DNA of 64,000 nt from Perkinsus marinus ATCC 50983 (lineage: Eukaryota; Perkinsozoa; Perkinsida; Perkinsidae), in assembly GCF_000006405.1 (NCBI RefSeq), contig NW_003206626.1:7557-71556 (forward strand), given 5' to 3'. A model generated the notes under the pieces. It did no database searches. It saw only the letters and a program-made list of their open reading frames with translations, and was not told the DNA's origin. Shown piece after piece: positions 20,901 to 32,000 of the stretch. The position numbers and the translations under genes are program-made. Numbering within the stretch: position 1 is the stretch's first letter; every line of letters begins with the position of its first letter.

Positions 20901-23025
20901 AGATAGTCCCCACGGCCCCGCCTTTCCCTTTCCAACCCGTCAATATACAGCCAGCTGGACAGCAGCAGCAACAAAGACCTGGAATGATGCAGCAGCAGCA
21001 ACAACATTCGACAGGTGTGTGGATCGAACCCGGGTGCATGGATGTGTGGAGGAAGTGTGGTATCCATCAGGCCGCACTCCGTATGGTCAGCGTCCGTCTA
21101 CGCCAGGTGGGATGTATGGTCATCATCAACAGCAGCAGGTAGGGGTTCATAGCCCCATTTCATTTTCGTACGATGTCTCTTAGGGTTACATGCGGTCGTC
21201 AGCTACTGGTCCTGCTGCTGGGTATGGTCATAATAGGCCACCAGTAGGCCCTGGTATGGCTCCTAGTGTGGCCTCTTATGCTGGCTCAGTGTCCCATGGG
21301 TAGTAGTAGTAGTAGGGTCTGTGTGGTGACTCTATCATGCGTCATTGGTCAGGCCTGTAGCGGCGGCCTCGCCGGCTGCTGTGAGTCGTAGTGCGATGCA
21401 AGTTCCTCCCCAACCCACGGGTATGCCGGGGACCATGCCGCCTGGTGGGGCTCGTCCTGGGCAGCAGTCACCTTATAGTGCAGCTCCGGGGTACCAGGCA
21501 GAGGGAGCCTACCAACAACAGCAAGGTCATGTTGGGTATGGTCCTGGCCAACAGCCACAACAGCAGCAGCAAGCTGTGGGTTATGGAGGCCCCCATGCAG
21601 CAGGAGTATCACAGACGGGGTATGGCACGCCGGCCTATGCACAGAGGTCTCCTAGGCAACAGTATGGGATGCAACAGCAACAACAGGGTGGTGGGGTCTC
21701 GCCGATGATGAACGGGCCTACCTCAGGGTAATAGAGTACACCTGTCTGCGATGGCGGTGATCATCGTAGCATGTGCTAGGTCCATGAGAGGAGGTGTAGC
21801 AACGCCTATGCAGCAGTCGGCTCCTATGGGATCCGGTAGTATGCTGTGAACGGGTAGAAGTGTATAAGTGCTGCTTTCAGGAACGTCTACGGCGCCGCAT
21901 GCTGCCGCTGTATCGACTACACCGGGCCTCCCGGTGAGCTGGCCTGTGCCTACTTCTGTAAGCTTGAGGCGTTTGAGGTGGTCCTAGGTTATGCAAGGTG
22001 GTAGGTACAGCAGAGTGGCTACAGTAACCCTGCTACGTTGAGTGGGAACCAGGCAGTGGGTGCCCATAGTGCTCCTGCTCAGCCCCAGGCTCCTCCGATG
22101 GCGGCCGCCGATGTTTCCAACTGCCAGAGGGTAGCACTACTGCTGCCGTGGGAGTAGAGAGACGAGTGGTATGCAGGTACTGAATCAGCTGTTGGAGATC
22201 AACTGTCAGGATGGCAATCGACGGAAGCGTAGGTTATTGGGGGGGCATGTGCTGCGGGAAAATGTTGATACGGCGATCTCGATATGGTCGGTAGTAGCCT
22301 CAAATTTGGTAGGGATAAGACGCGGATCTTATATTGATAGACCCGTATGGACCGGAAAAAGATGGTGTACTGCTGTAAATGGAACTGTTGGAATTGACTG
22401 AAAATTGTATGAGATTTATTTCGTATAGAAGTCTCGTTAATGTACCGTGGAATGTACTATGATAGAAGAGCATATCTATGCATGAGGTTAGTAGCTTACT
22501 TGATAATATATACTATACGTGTAAATTTGTTTCCGTGTATTGACCAGGACTTGGTCGCTCACCTTGGAGCTGCTGAGTTCGTAGTCATATTCATACTAAC
22601 TACTGCCTGTCCGGCGGGAATGAGTGTCGGTTTATAAAGAAAAGTTGAGGGTATGTGTCGAAACGCTAGCCACATATACTGTCTCGTTGTGTTGTTCATC
22701 TTCACATTCACGATTCCGCGTTGGGGTGTGTCTCTGTCCTTGTAGTGTACTACAGGTGAGGACCTTACCAAGCGGCTTGGTGAGCTCTACGGCAAGTTGC
22801 AAAGTGGGGATATATCGGAGACAGCGCAAGAGAAGGTGAAGGAGCTGTGTGCAGCTGTTGATGCTCAGGACTTCAACACTGCCAAGAGGCTTGTGGTAAT
22901 GACGATTCTTACCTTCCTTTTCTAGTGAGTAATGGCTTGACTCTTAGGCGGACTTGAGTGCTCATGAATGGGAGCACAACAAGAACTGGGTCATGGGTCT
23001 ACGCCGTCTTATGCCGTCCCATTGA
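17147..23025 (+). CDS. SEC31: COPII outer-coat protein SEC31
   Basis: This multi-exon gene encodes the Sec31 subunit of the outer COPII cage, which acts on ER exit sites. The N-terminal WD40 propeller is clear. It shows R-T-A-F-I-A-F-A-P (17165), Q-F-H-P-A-K-P-G-L-I-G-S-G (17734), L-D-W-N-R-K-V-Q-H-I-L-A (18006), W-H-P-D-I-P-T-Q-L-L (18249), W-D-L-R-N-C-R-Y-P (18326), and C-P-Q-D-S-S-L-L-L-T-S-G (18440). An alpha-solenoid part follows (Y-A-Q-M-L-A-N-S-G-R, 20634). A long Gln/Pro/Gly-rich linker with several poly-Q tracts comes next (20940-21720). The C-terminal helical domain is L-T-K-R-L-G-E-L-Y-G-K-L-Q-S-G (22768) through W-E-H-N-K-N-W-V-M-G-L-R-R-L, stop at 23023. Introns include three built around tRNA-like sequence and one starting with (GTA)26. 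Confidence 0.93.
17863..17941 (+). repeat. (GTA)26 microsatellite beginning exactly at a SEC31 5' splice site
   Basis: The tract is 78 nt of uninterrupted GTA. The preceding exon ends at 17862 and the intron (17863-17986) starts with the first GTA. The next exon begins at 17987 with T-E-V-T-C-L-D-W in matching phase. Confidence 0.9.
19592..19651 (+). mobile_element. 60-nt SEC31 intron made of a tRNA-like 3' half
   Basis: The intron runs GTTGGCGAGG...TTTTTGCAG. It holds a B-box-like core GGGTTCGAATCC followed by the tail GAGAGTATTTTTGCAG, which doubles as polypyrimidine tract and acceptor. Flanking exons join in frame (D-T-T-N-E-E). Confidence 0.75.
20704..20755 (+). mobile_element. SEC31 intron with tRNA-like 3' half
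   Basis: The core GTCGGTTCGATCCCTGG is followed by the tail TGATGATATTTTTCTCATCAG, the acceptor. The tail resembles that at 19592. The frame joins only if the donor is GC at 20704; the nearest GT (20715) breaks the frame. Confidence 0.6.
21015..21070 (-). mobile_element. 56-nt SEC31 intron with antisense tRNA-like end
   Basis: The intron starts GTGTGTGGATCGAACCCGGG, the reverse complement of a tRNA T-arm and 3' end, and ends TCCATCAG. Exons on both sides join in frame (H-S-T-G-R-T-P-Y-G). Confidence 0.75.
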
Positions 23026-23162
23026 GCTTTCCAGTATGACGCTGTTGTGACTTCAGTTTTATCGTAGTCGCTGTGACGATGGTGGTGGTGATGGTAGTCT
23101 CGAGAGCGTTGGTGTTGAGTTCAGTGTTGGGTGGAAGTATTTGAGGATTATTCGTTTTGGTT

Positions 23163-24641
23163 ATGAGTGGCAAGGAGCGACCAGGAGGGAGACCACGGAA
23201 GGGCTCTACTGTCACCAAAAGGAAGGTCTTATCGTCATACCTCTTCGTATGCATAACTGAGCCGTAGTACGTCAGGGGACAGATCCATCACCGTCGGGCA
23301 GTGGGTCGGGAGGTACCCCACCGCCTAGTGGCAGCTTTCTCCGTACGGCCCCTGTGATGATCAACAATCCTGATAGGGAGTGCAGGGAGATGGGATGGAG
23401 CCTTAGGTTGGGCGGGCCCTTTGCGGCGGTGAGAGGACGGAGGTCAGATACGTTGATAGAAAAATCCACATTTCGGAGAATCGGCTGGAGGCCAGTGGTG
23501 ACCAGGGCTATTCAACGGTGGGATGGTGTTATTAGTGATTGTTGAGAGCGTCTGCTGTAGGTGCTGGCGACCCATGGGGCTAGTAGTGGTGGCTGGTATT
23601 ATGAGCTCACGTTCTTGGGGGAGGGCTCGAGGCATCCTGGTGTGGTATCGAGGATGGAACCTCATATCAGGGTGGGGTGGTCGACTAGAATGACTCGATA
23701 TGATATGCCTATTGGTAGCGACTGTTTTTCTTATGCTATGCGGGATATGGACGCATGCAAGATAGTGGGTGTAACTACTGGTTGGGAAAAGTGATGTCTA
23801 TGGCTTAGGTGGTGGCCAAGAGGATACCTTATGGCAAACGGAGGATATTTCCGGGAGATACGGTATGGCTGTTGATGGCGAGGAAGGTCAGTAGTGCTCG
23901 GCCGACTTCAGATGGGCTGCCATCTGTTCATACGAGATCCCCCCAAGACGCCATTACGGGCGGATGATGGACGACCCGAAAGCTCCCTGTGGTTGCCAGG
24001 TAGCTGCTTGTTCGGTTGTACTCAGCGAGGTGAGAATGATCAGGCCTATTGTGCGATCCAGAAGATCCCCCGATACCGAGCATCTCGGAGGGCTCTGCAT
24101 TATCATACACGCTGAATGGGGAGAGTCTTGGCGTGGCATTCAATGACGTTGTGGAGGGCGAGTGAGGAGTCGGCTACTGTTTGGTCTACAGCCGTGATGC
24201 AGGTACTTCCCTGCAGTGTCGTTGTACGGGGGTGCAACGGTCGAGGCTAATTTCGGACCGGCATTCAAGTGTCCACCACCAGAGGGAGCTCGGCCATGCT
24301 CGGAGATGTGAGTAGTTGGAGTTGGGCTACGGTGGAACAGTGTGGGAAAATATGCACATGGTCAACTACATGTGTTGAAATTCCTGAGGAAATTTTGGGA
24401 AATTCTTGTTGATTTCTGAACACCTCCATAATCAGTGAGGAATTTCTTGAGCTCAGCTGAGGAAAGCGAGCATTTATTTCAACTCTGCCGTGAAGAGTAT
24501 GTTTATCGTAGGTTCGTACCGGACGATGGAGCCCCACCATTGCGACCAGCCCATTATATTCCTCGAGGGGCGACAGCAGAGACCAAGTTGGCGGCTTCCG
24601 AGATGATTCTGTCGAGTCCTAAGGCAGAGGGTGTTGCTTGA
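23163..24641 (+). CDS. ASH2L-like SPRY-domain subunit of a COMPASS-type H3K4 methyltransferase complex
   Basis: This short multi-exon gene has a SPRY domain most like Ash2L/Bre2. [11 protein letters not shown] (23594), [10 protein letters not shown] (23665) and [14 protein letters not shown] (23712) form its first half. [10 protein letters not shown] (23852), [12 protein letters not shown] (24109) and [14 protein letters not shown] (24206) complete it. The order matches Ash2L, with the late NG..LGVAF and FPA.S motifs. The N-terminus has an AT-hook-like G-R-P-R-K-G instead of the PHD and winged-helix region of animal ASH2L. A nuclear, chromatin-bound role is inferred. The last intron (24308 to about 24513) contains TIR-repeat copy c. 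Stop at 24639-24641. Confidence 0.8.
24338..24487 (+). mobile_element. Intronic TIR repeat (copy c)
   Basis: It starts CAGTGTGGGAAAATATGCAC and ends ATTTCAACTCTG. The start and the reverse complement of the end share CAGTGT/CAGAGT and an AAATAT core. It lies in the last ASH2L-like intron. No clean target-site duplication is seen. Confidence 0.8.
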
Positions 24642-25102
24642 ATGCTAATTCATGCTACGTTTCTATTGGTATCACATTACGTCAGTGCGTTACCTAGTAC
24701 GTGGGCTAGTTACCACTACACATGGGAGATTCATGCCACACTTCTTGATATAGGCTAGTCGTATGAGGATCCAAAACCTGTTTGTGTTTAATAACACACC
24801 TTTCTCACTTGGTGTGTGCCGCGCTGATGAGGTCCGGATATTACATGACTTGTACCGGGAAGGATTATTGCCGCTTTTTCTTAGTCCTGTCTGCTTCTAT
24901 TACTAGTCGCGAAGGCAATTTCATTCATCGTCCGGAAAGATCGTATTGTTTTCATGGGAGATTTCATTACCCCACCTCTGGTGTCGGAATGGGGGGTTTA
25001 TGTTGGATGCGAATTCCACACAGTTTAGCCCTTTTCCCTCAAGTGGATGCTTTTATGATAACACAAGAGTCTCAATGATGAACAACAGGAGCGGTGCTCA
25101 CA

Positions 25103-25558
25103 CTACCTAAAGTAGAACACGGTAGCGAATAACAAGAATGTCGCTACTCCCAGCAGTATAGGACTAACGTGATTGTCGTAGAAGTGAGGGGCTATGATGA
25201 CCGCAATAGAACAAATGATTGTGGATAAGACTGAGGTTATCAACGCTACTTTACCCATGAATAACATGTTCACCCACCATGCGGACACTAGGAAGCCCAG
25301 TAGGTAGAGAAAGAGGGATAAGATGCAGAACACGCCAGTTACCAGCCAACCGTAGGCTACACATTTGGCTTTGCACATGGCGCTTTGACCACCACCGCAA
25401 CCGTCACAAGGAGCCTTGATGATATCAGAGATGATCAGAGCTGCTACATGGAGGATGAAGGCGGTCACCACTAAAAGGACGAAGGTCCAGTATTCGCCAT
25501 TACGCTGATTGTGAGGGGTGCGTCGGACCTCGCGGTAGTCGTATGCAAGGTAGGGCAT
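25103..25558 (-). CDS. Four-transmembrane protein of unknown function
   Basis: From the ATG at 25558 the minus strand gives 151 residues in one exon. Four hydrophobic helices are plain: F-V-L-L-V-V-T-A-F-I-L, W-L-V-T-G-V-F-C-I-L-S-L-F, K-V-A-L-I-T-S-V-L-S-T-I-I, and I-L-L-G-V-A-T-F-L-L-F-A-T. A Cys/Gly-rich loop with C-D-G-C and C-K-A-K-C joins the first two and may form disulphides or bind metal. The layout resembles small tetraspan proteins of endomembranes, but I cannot assign a family. The frame stays open upstream of the ATG without another ATG. Confidence 0.65.
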   Translation of the reverse strand: MPYLAYDYREVRRTPHNQRNGEYWTFVLLVVTAFILHVAALIISDIIKAPCDGCGGGQSAMCKAKCVAYGWLVTGVFCILSLFLYLLGFLVSAWWVNMLFMGKVALITSVLSTIICSIAVIIAPHFYDNHVSPILLGVATFLLFATVFYFR

Positions 25559-25952
25559 GGGGCCTGATTGAACTGGGTTGATATATGTTAATGTTATAAC
25601 ACAACGTGTAAAGGGGATGCTGATACGGTTTAGGGCATCATAACTCGGCAGTGACAAAATCAATTGTCTATAACGAACACATGCTAGATGAGATCACGTT
25701 TCGATCCACTTGTCGGGGGGAGAGGCGGCCGACCCTGTTGGCAGATCCGCCAGCAGCTGAGGTTACTGGAAGGACCGAGTGAGTCCCGACGAACTTGGTA
25801 CGATCGCAGGTGACGATCATGTGTAAGGGATAAGGGAGGAGCTGGTAAACTGCCACTCACTGCCGCCTCCTCGGGTTATCATCATGCTCCACGCCAGGAT
25901 GATTGTCCAGATGTCATACCATCGATCGCTGAAAGATGATATCTATGAAGGG

Positions 25953-26660
25953 TTAGGCGGCTTGGAGGCCAAAGACCTTTGCCATGCTGCCTATGTTCTT
26001 GAGGCAATTATCAAGCCAGCGTGAGATGGTCTCGGCATATCTATAGAGATGGTTCACCTTTGCGGCTGCGGAAGAGGTCTACTGAATGCTTTCTCATGGC
26101 CCTGAATTCGAAAGACGGCAGACTCCAGCTGAGAGATCACCCGCGTCAGCGGTAGGGAAGATGTACCCAAATCGATCGAGTGCGAAGAAGGACGGCCCCG
26201 AGTTGCCTTCGTCCCCATGAACATCCCCCATGTGAGGTCATCAAAGGGCCGAGCAGAAGATCCCATGGTCCTCCAGCATGTTGCACACTTGAGGGTTAAT
26301 ATACCGACGACTTGTGTTGGCAGACTTTATACTTGCTTCATGAGTTTAAGGAAGCTCTTCTTCACACCAACGTGTTCAGCCATCTCCAACCGAGTTTTCT
26401 TGTCCCAATACTTGTTCCTGTATTCAGGCAAGCGTAACTTACGATGGCTCACTGACGGGTTAGGTTATGCTACTAAAGTTGCTCCTTGACGTTGTGGAAT
26501 GAGTTGAGTTGCTCCCAAACCAAAGGCGCCTCCGATTAAGTATTCTCGTAAAACAGGCCCTAGTAAGAGGAGTCAGCTTCACCAGAAGGATGAGAAGATG
26601 ATCGTAATTCGTTGAAAGCGCGCGCGTCGCTCCGCTAAATTTTGTGGAACGCTTCGACAT
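25953..26660 (-). CDS. Unrecognised multi-exon minus-strand gene
   Basis: The ATG at 26660 opens M-S-K-R-S-T-K-F-S-G. Downstream helical exon-like segments are E-A-P-L-V-W-E-Q-L-N-S-F-H (26540 region), K-T-R-L-E-M-A-E-H-V-G-V-K-K (26370 region), V-C-N-M-L-E-D-H-G-I-F-C (26290 region) and L-P-L-T-R-V-I-S-Q-L-E-S-A (26150 region). The end is Y-A-E-T-I-S-R-W-L-D-N, with stop at 25953-25955. No family is recognised. Joining the last two segments needs either a 17-nt intron or a one-base correction. It is transcribed away from the zinc-finger gene at 26848, with 187 bp between the two starts, which may be a shared promoter. Confidence 0.5.
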
Positions 26661-26847
26661 TTTAAGCGCATGATGATTGAGAGCCCTCTGTATGAGTGTG
26701 GACTCACGCTAAGACTCCGCTGATATCGTGGAGAGATAGAGGGTCATTTATTGTAATAGTTTTTTAGAGTCGAGGCAAGCTGCTGGGCCTCATCCGTATC
26801 TTGCAAAGGTTAACCTTAGGATATTCAGTACCGTCCTTCCTCTTACT

Positions 26848-27582
26848 ATGCGTCCTCCATCGTATTCTTCCTCTAGCAGCAGCAGCGACAGCCTGTCGGG
26901 GCCTGACAGTGACTTGTCTTCTGAAGGCTGGTCGGATAGCGAGCTTGAAGTCAGTGATCATGAGCAGGTAGTATCTCTAGGTTGACTTTGTAAGATACGG
27001 AATAGGCCCAGCTATGACCACCGCCCTCCATCTCAGGAAAGCCCGGCCGTGTGCTGCATTTGCGACTATTCTACCGAAGGCCCTGTGACCGAGGTATGGG
27101 ACCACATGCGGACCCTCCACAACGTTAATCACGATGACCAGTTCGATGTAGCGGACGATTATATCCGTATGAAACTCGTCAACTTCATGCGTAAAAACGG
27201 CCGGCAGCCATCGACCGTCGCCGAGCTGGATTCGGACCAGTGGCTTCAGCCGGTGATGGAGGAGGACCGACTGCTTTTCGAGGAGGTAGAGGTTGACGAC
27301 GTCCTGGCCTCTCACGAGAACTCCCCTAATGCGGCCAACCAATTGGGCGTCTCTGCGGACCCTAGTCAGCTGAGTCGAGATCAGCTCCTTGCAGAGAACG
27401 CCTTCCTTAGAGCTCAAGTAGAGGACATGAGGCGACTACTGGCTGATGACGATGAGGAGGACGGTGGTGGTGGTCGGCGTAAGGGGGCCGGCCGGCATTA
27501 CACTGGGAAGAGCTACAATGGGGAGGCTGTGTATAGCAACGGGCCTCTGGGTATGGGGGCGCCTACTGTCTTCCGAGAATAG
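26848..27582 (+). CDS. Stand-alone PRMT3-type C2H2 zinc-finger protein
   Basis: It has two exons. Exon 1 (26848-26970) is Ser/Asp/Glu-rich; the intron starts GTAGTATC and ends at 27036. Exon 2 opens with the zinc finger C-C-I-C-D-Y...H-M-R-T-L-H. Then comes the region that in PRMT3 leads to the methyltransferase: Y-I-R-M-K-L-V-N-F-M-R-K-N-G (27162), and W-L-Q-P-V-M-E-E-D-R-L-L-F (27241). In PRMT3 this zinc finger recognises ribosomal protein uS5. Here the gene ends at 27580-27582 after a coiled-coil segment (L-L-A-E-N-A-F-L-R-A-Q-V) and a Gly-rich tail. No SAM-binding methyltransferase follows. Confidence 0.75.
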
Positions 27583-27683
27583 GCCTCATCGTACTATAGT
27601 TACTCCTTCGGGTTGAGATGTTGGGTTGGTAAGGAAGTGGCGAGGGAGTGGTATGTCGATGTCGGCAGTTGGTGGTTATCATT

Positions 27684-29054
27684 ATGCAGAGGCTCCCTCG
27701 AATACCCTTTTTTGAGAGGAGACCATTGGTGAGTATAGAAGGCATGGAGGGCCGTAAGATAACCTGTGCTGCCGGTGGGTCCGATGCAGTATGGCTGGGC
27801 TCGGAGGATGGGGCTGTCGTTAGATTGGAGAGAGAGTAGTAAAAAGGGGATGAGGGGATAGCATCAACTCGGGTGGGGAATAATCGACTAGGAACAGTAG
27901 CTACTATCCGATACTCAGTAGAGACATAATCCTACGGCCTCATACTGGGGTCTGGAGCACGTGAAGGTGTCTGTATTGTTACTAGAATGATAGAAGTATT
28001 TGGGAGCGCGGCTCTTAGACTCAGTTTTACTGCGATGAAGGCCGTGTTGAAGGCCAGCCACTTCATGGCGGCTGTTAGTTTGTGGGTAAACTTGTGGATC
28101 CTCTAAGTGTGATTGGATCTCGATTATCGCGGACGAGGGCTTGTGGGATAGTAGTAGTGAGACCCTCCAGCAGTGACAGAAAAGGAAATTCGCTACTGCT
28201 ACTACGTTGTGTCAGTCTCCGGTCATCGACTAGAGCGGCACTGACAAGTGGCCCTGCGGGGGACCAGCATGAAGAGGCTCCCCTGCAAGCATTTAATAGG
28301 AGTATTGTAGGGCTGAGGGATGTCCCATTGAAGCAGTGTGTGATGGCGATAGGAGAGGACACCGTCACACCTGGCTTGGAGTCGGCTACATGTTGGAAGT
28401 AGGCCGCTCTCGTCTAAGCGGGGAAGGGTTGATGATGGTACTTGGGATCAGGTACAAGGCATATTCGCTGTACCGCACTGACCAGAGTACCGGTCGGCCC
28501 TGCCTTTTGAGAGAGGCTAGGATTTTGGCAGGGGCTCCTCAAGACGAGGCTGTGACCAGCTTTGATGTCTCTAAGGACTTGACGGTATCGTGGTGGGGCT
28601 CGAGGCTCGAGTCTCTACTACTACTTGTGTACAGGTCCTAGCAGTGGGCACGTCACTTGGGAATGTGTATGTTTACCGCAGCAGGGATCTTCTGACTGAA
28701 CGTAGCTGCAAGTTGCGAGTGATACCGCCCTCTCCGTCTTCTTCTGAGACACCCTATAGAGGAGGAGTACGACATGTGGTACTAGGATGGCGAGCTGGCG
28801 TCTTCGGTCGAGTTTGGTCGTATCGTTAGGCTATCATGGATCGGCAGAATGGTGAGGGGAAGGGTCTCGAGAACCGTCCACAGCTGTCTAACGGGGCTGA
28901 CCACAAGCAGCCCCAGACGGTTCAAAGCTACTACCTCTTCGTGGTATATGATGATGGAGCGGTAGTGAGCTATTCTATTGAAGGCATCGATGGTGCTGTT
29001 ACCCTCTTGGAGGTGGACCCTAGCTGCTGTATAGAGGAAGAGACTGGTAGTAGC

Positions 29055-29092
<38 letters not shown>

Positions 29093-32000
29093 CGGCTACG
29101 AGGTGTATTTATGTGAAGGTAGTGAGGAGTTGATGCCCACTAGAGGGTGTGCTATCTTCCCTAGTATGGAGGCACTATTGGTGCTCAGTTCAAAGGGAGC
29201 TGTCTTTGGTTTTGACCCTAAACAGGGCAACATTGCGGCGGTAATAGCTGTGGGGACGTCCTTGTAGTGAGTAGTCGTCGTAGGTGCCTGTTGGTGATGA
29301 GGGAGGCAGCGACTGGCACCCTACAGGCCTCTACTCCTCGCGATCCTACTTCATACTCACCACAAAGCAGGTTCGGCGGAGACGTAAGAGGGAATAATTT
29401 CATGGCGCGCGGTAGTTTGCGCGTATCAATCAGGCTCTAGTGATATAGCGGATCCTATATTGGCTGGGCAAAAGGGTGAGGGTAAAGCTGTCGCTGGGCA
29501 TCGGCAAGGCGGCCCTGTGAAGTGCGGCGTTACAGTAGTGTTGATGTATCCCAACGCTAATGTGCGTTTTATAGCTTTTCAAGTGAGAAGGGGAGTAGTA
29601 GGGAGGAGGATGTCAATCATGGGCGAAAATATGCACATGGTGAATTTCATGTTATGGTGACAATATGGAAATTCTGAGGAAATTCTTGTTCGTTTTCGTG
29701 CACTTGTACCCTAATTCGGGAAACCTCTATGGTTTGTGAGGGAATTCCTGAGCTCAGTTGAGGAAAGCGAACATGTATTTCCGCGCTGATTGCAGTTTCC
29801 CTCTCAGGGTGTCTTTAGCGATTTCGCACCAGAGTCTGGGATAGTTGCCGTAGTACCGGCCTTCGACCACTCCCTGCTGGTCGTAGGTAGAAAGACCCCC
29901 GGGGGCTCTTCCTTATCTCTTAGCCGGTTGCTCAGGCAATAACGCGTCTACTGGTACCCCCTGTGTATATTCCCTGCATGAGAAGGCCACTACGGAGGAG
30001 GTCTCGATGCTGCAACAGAAGGGGATGTATGAGTGGGCAGTGGAGATTGCGACTCGGGAGGGCCTACCTGTCAACCCTTACCTAACGCAGCTGTATACCA
30101 AGTAGGGGGGAGGGTTCATAGCGGCTACTAGAGGGTGGTTATACTATGTTCAATATGATGTGAGTAACGATGAGAGTGATGGAGTTTCATTCATGATATG
30201 AAAAACACTTTCACTTAGTGTATCCTCCACATAGGATGATAGTATCATCCTGATACATTGCTGCCTTATATGGTATAGGTGCATTATGTATGTAATGAAC
30301 ACATAAAATACGTTATCGGATGTGAACATGCTATTTTTGAGGAATATGGTCCTAGTATTATATTAATTCACTCTGGGGAGGTATTTTAGTGCTCGACTAC
30401 ATGTGTTGGCGACAGCATGAGAACTCCGATGGAAATACTCGGTGCGTCCTGTATACTTCTACCCGAGTTTGTATGTAAACTTCTATAGTTAGTAAGGAAA
30501 CTCTCCAGCTCGGCTGAGGGAGGCGAACGTACATTCTGACACTATTTATCTCTCTTCTAACCTCATTAGTGTATTATAAAAACGTTGTAGCATTATGAGG
30601 GGACGTCGTTGTGGCGGTAGGTATGGTTTAAATCTGCTTGAGAAGAACCAAGTGGATGATGCGCTGAGAGTATTCATCAAGGCGGCAGCTGGCCTTCGTC
30701 TACCCGTACAGACGAGCACTGTTATAGGTTGGAGGGGACCTCCTGTGGGGGACGGGGTAGTTGGTCGTTGGCCTCAGAAGCATTCAGAGTGCGTCATCGA
30801 GTGCCGGCTATTGCGACGTTTTTATTACGTCTACATGAAGCTGAAGTGGTTAAGAAGGGCCCTGATGGACGCCAGTTGAGGCCGATAATGCTGTGAGGGG
30901 GAGCTGAGGTCGCGATAAGGGGAATTGGGAGTTGGGTTAGGTATAAGGAGCATACGTATATGCTGATGAAGTGCCTGTGTCGGCTTGGAGACTACCGTAG
31001 CTTGGAGAGACTGGTGGACCTGTTGACTAGGAAGGACTGTGACATCCCGCTGGACGTCACAACGGCTATCGGCATTCTTCTCAGTGGCGGGTGGGGCGGA
31101 CAGGAGATCTTCAATTGTTTTTGAAAAGACATTTAGGTATCCAAAATTGGCGTCGCAGTTGGCTCTCTCTTGGGGAGGAGAAGGGACAACAGCATCAGCA
31201 GCGGAATTGTAGAGGAGCTGCTTGCTGTTGTACTACGTATGTCATTGTTACGGTGTAGATATGTTGGGACGTGTCTTGAGGCGGATGATGGAGATAGCAA
31301 AAGAACCAAGGCTATCGAGTGAGGAGGGCTATCGTTAGAGGAGTATATGTTCGCTTTCCTTAGTTGAGCTCGGCAGTTTTCTCATTGATTGTCCATCGAA
31401 TTCGTATATAAGTGTTCAGAAATCAACAAGAAATTCCGAAAATTCCCTCAAAGCTTCCATATTGTCACTAGCACATGTGCATATTTCCCCCCACATTGTG
31501 TGGGATAGTGTGTGGCTTAGGTATTTGAAGGAGTTGATAGGGCGTGGCCAAGATGCTGCGGTAGGAGGTCTTGCTTGGGGGGGGGGTATATCATCCTGGG
31601 TGTCAGTGTAGGTCATATCTGTTCTGACTTCCTCACGGGGCATCGGTCGGTCATTGATGCACGTGAATGCAGAGGGGATGATACCGCTGCTTGAGACGTT
31701 GCTAGAGTAAGTATGATGTAACGCTCGACTTGTTGTGATGGCACATGTTGGGTGTCTGTGGTGGTATAGGGTTGGAATGCGTTGACTCTGCGGGTCTAGT
31801 TGGTTATGTCGATCGTTTCGTACGCGAAAGGTACCGGGTTCGGCCCCTGGTTTGAGTACTAATCCCATTTTTGCATGGATTTCAGGCGGCATTCTGTGCT
31901 GGAAGATGAGAAAACTCCGTCGGGGACAGTAAGAATGATAACTGATATTCACCCGTCCCAGGCTACCGTCCTTGCAGGAGCCTACAGCAGCTGACAGTGC

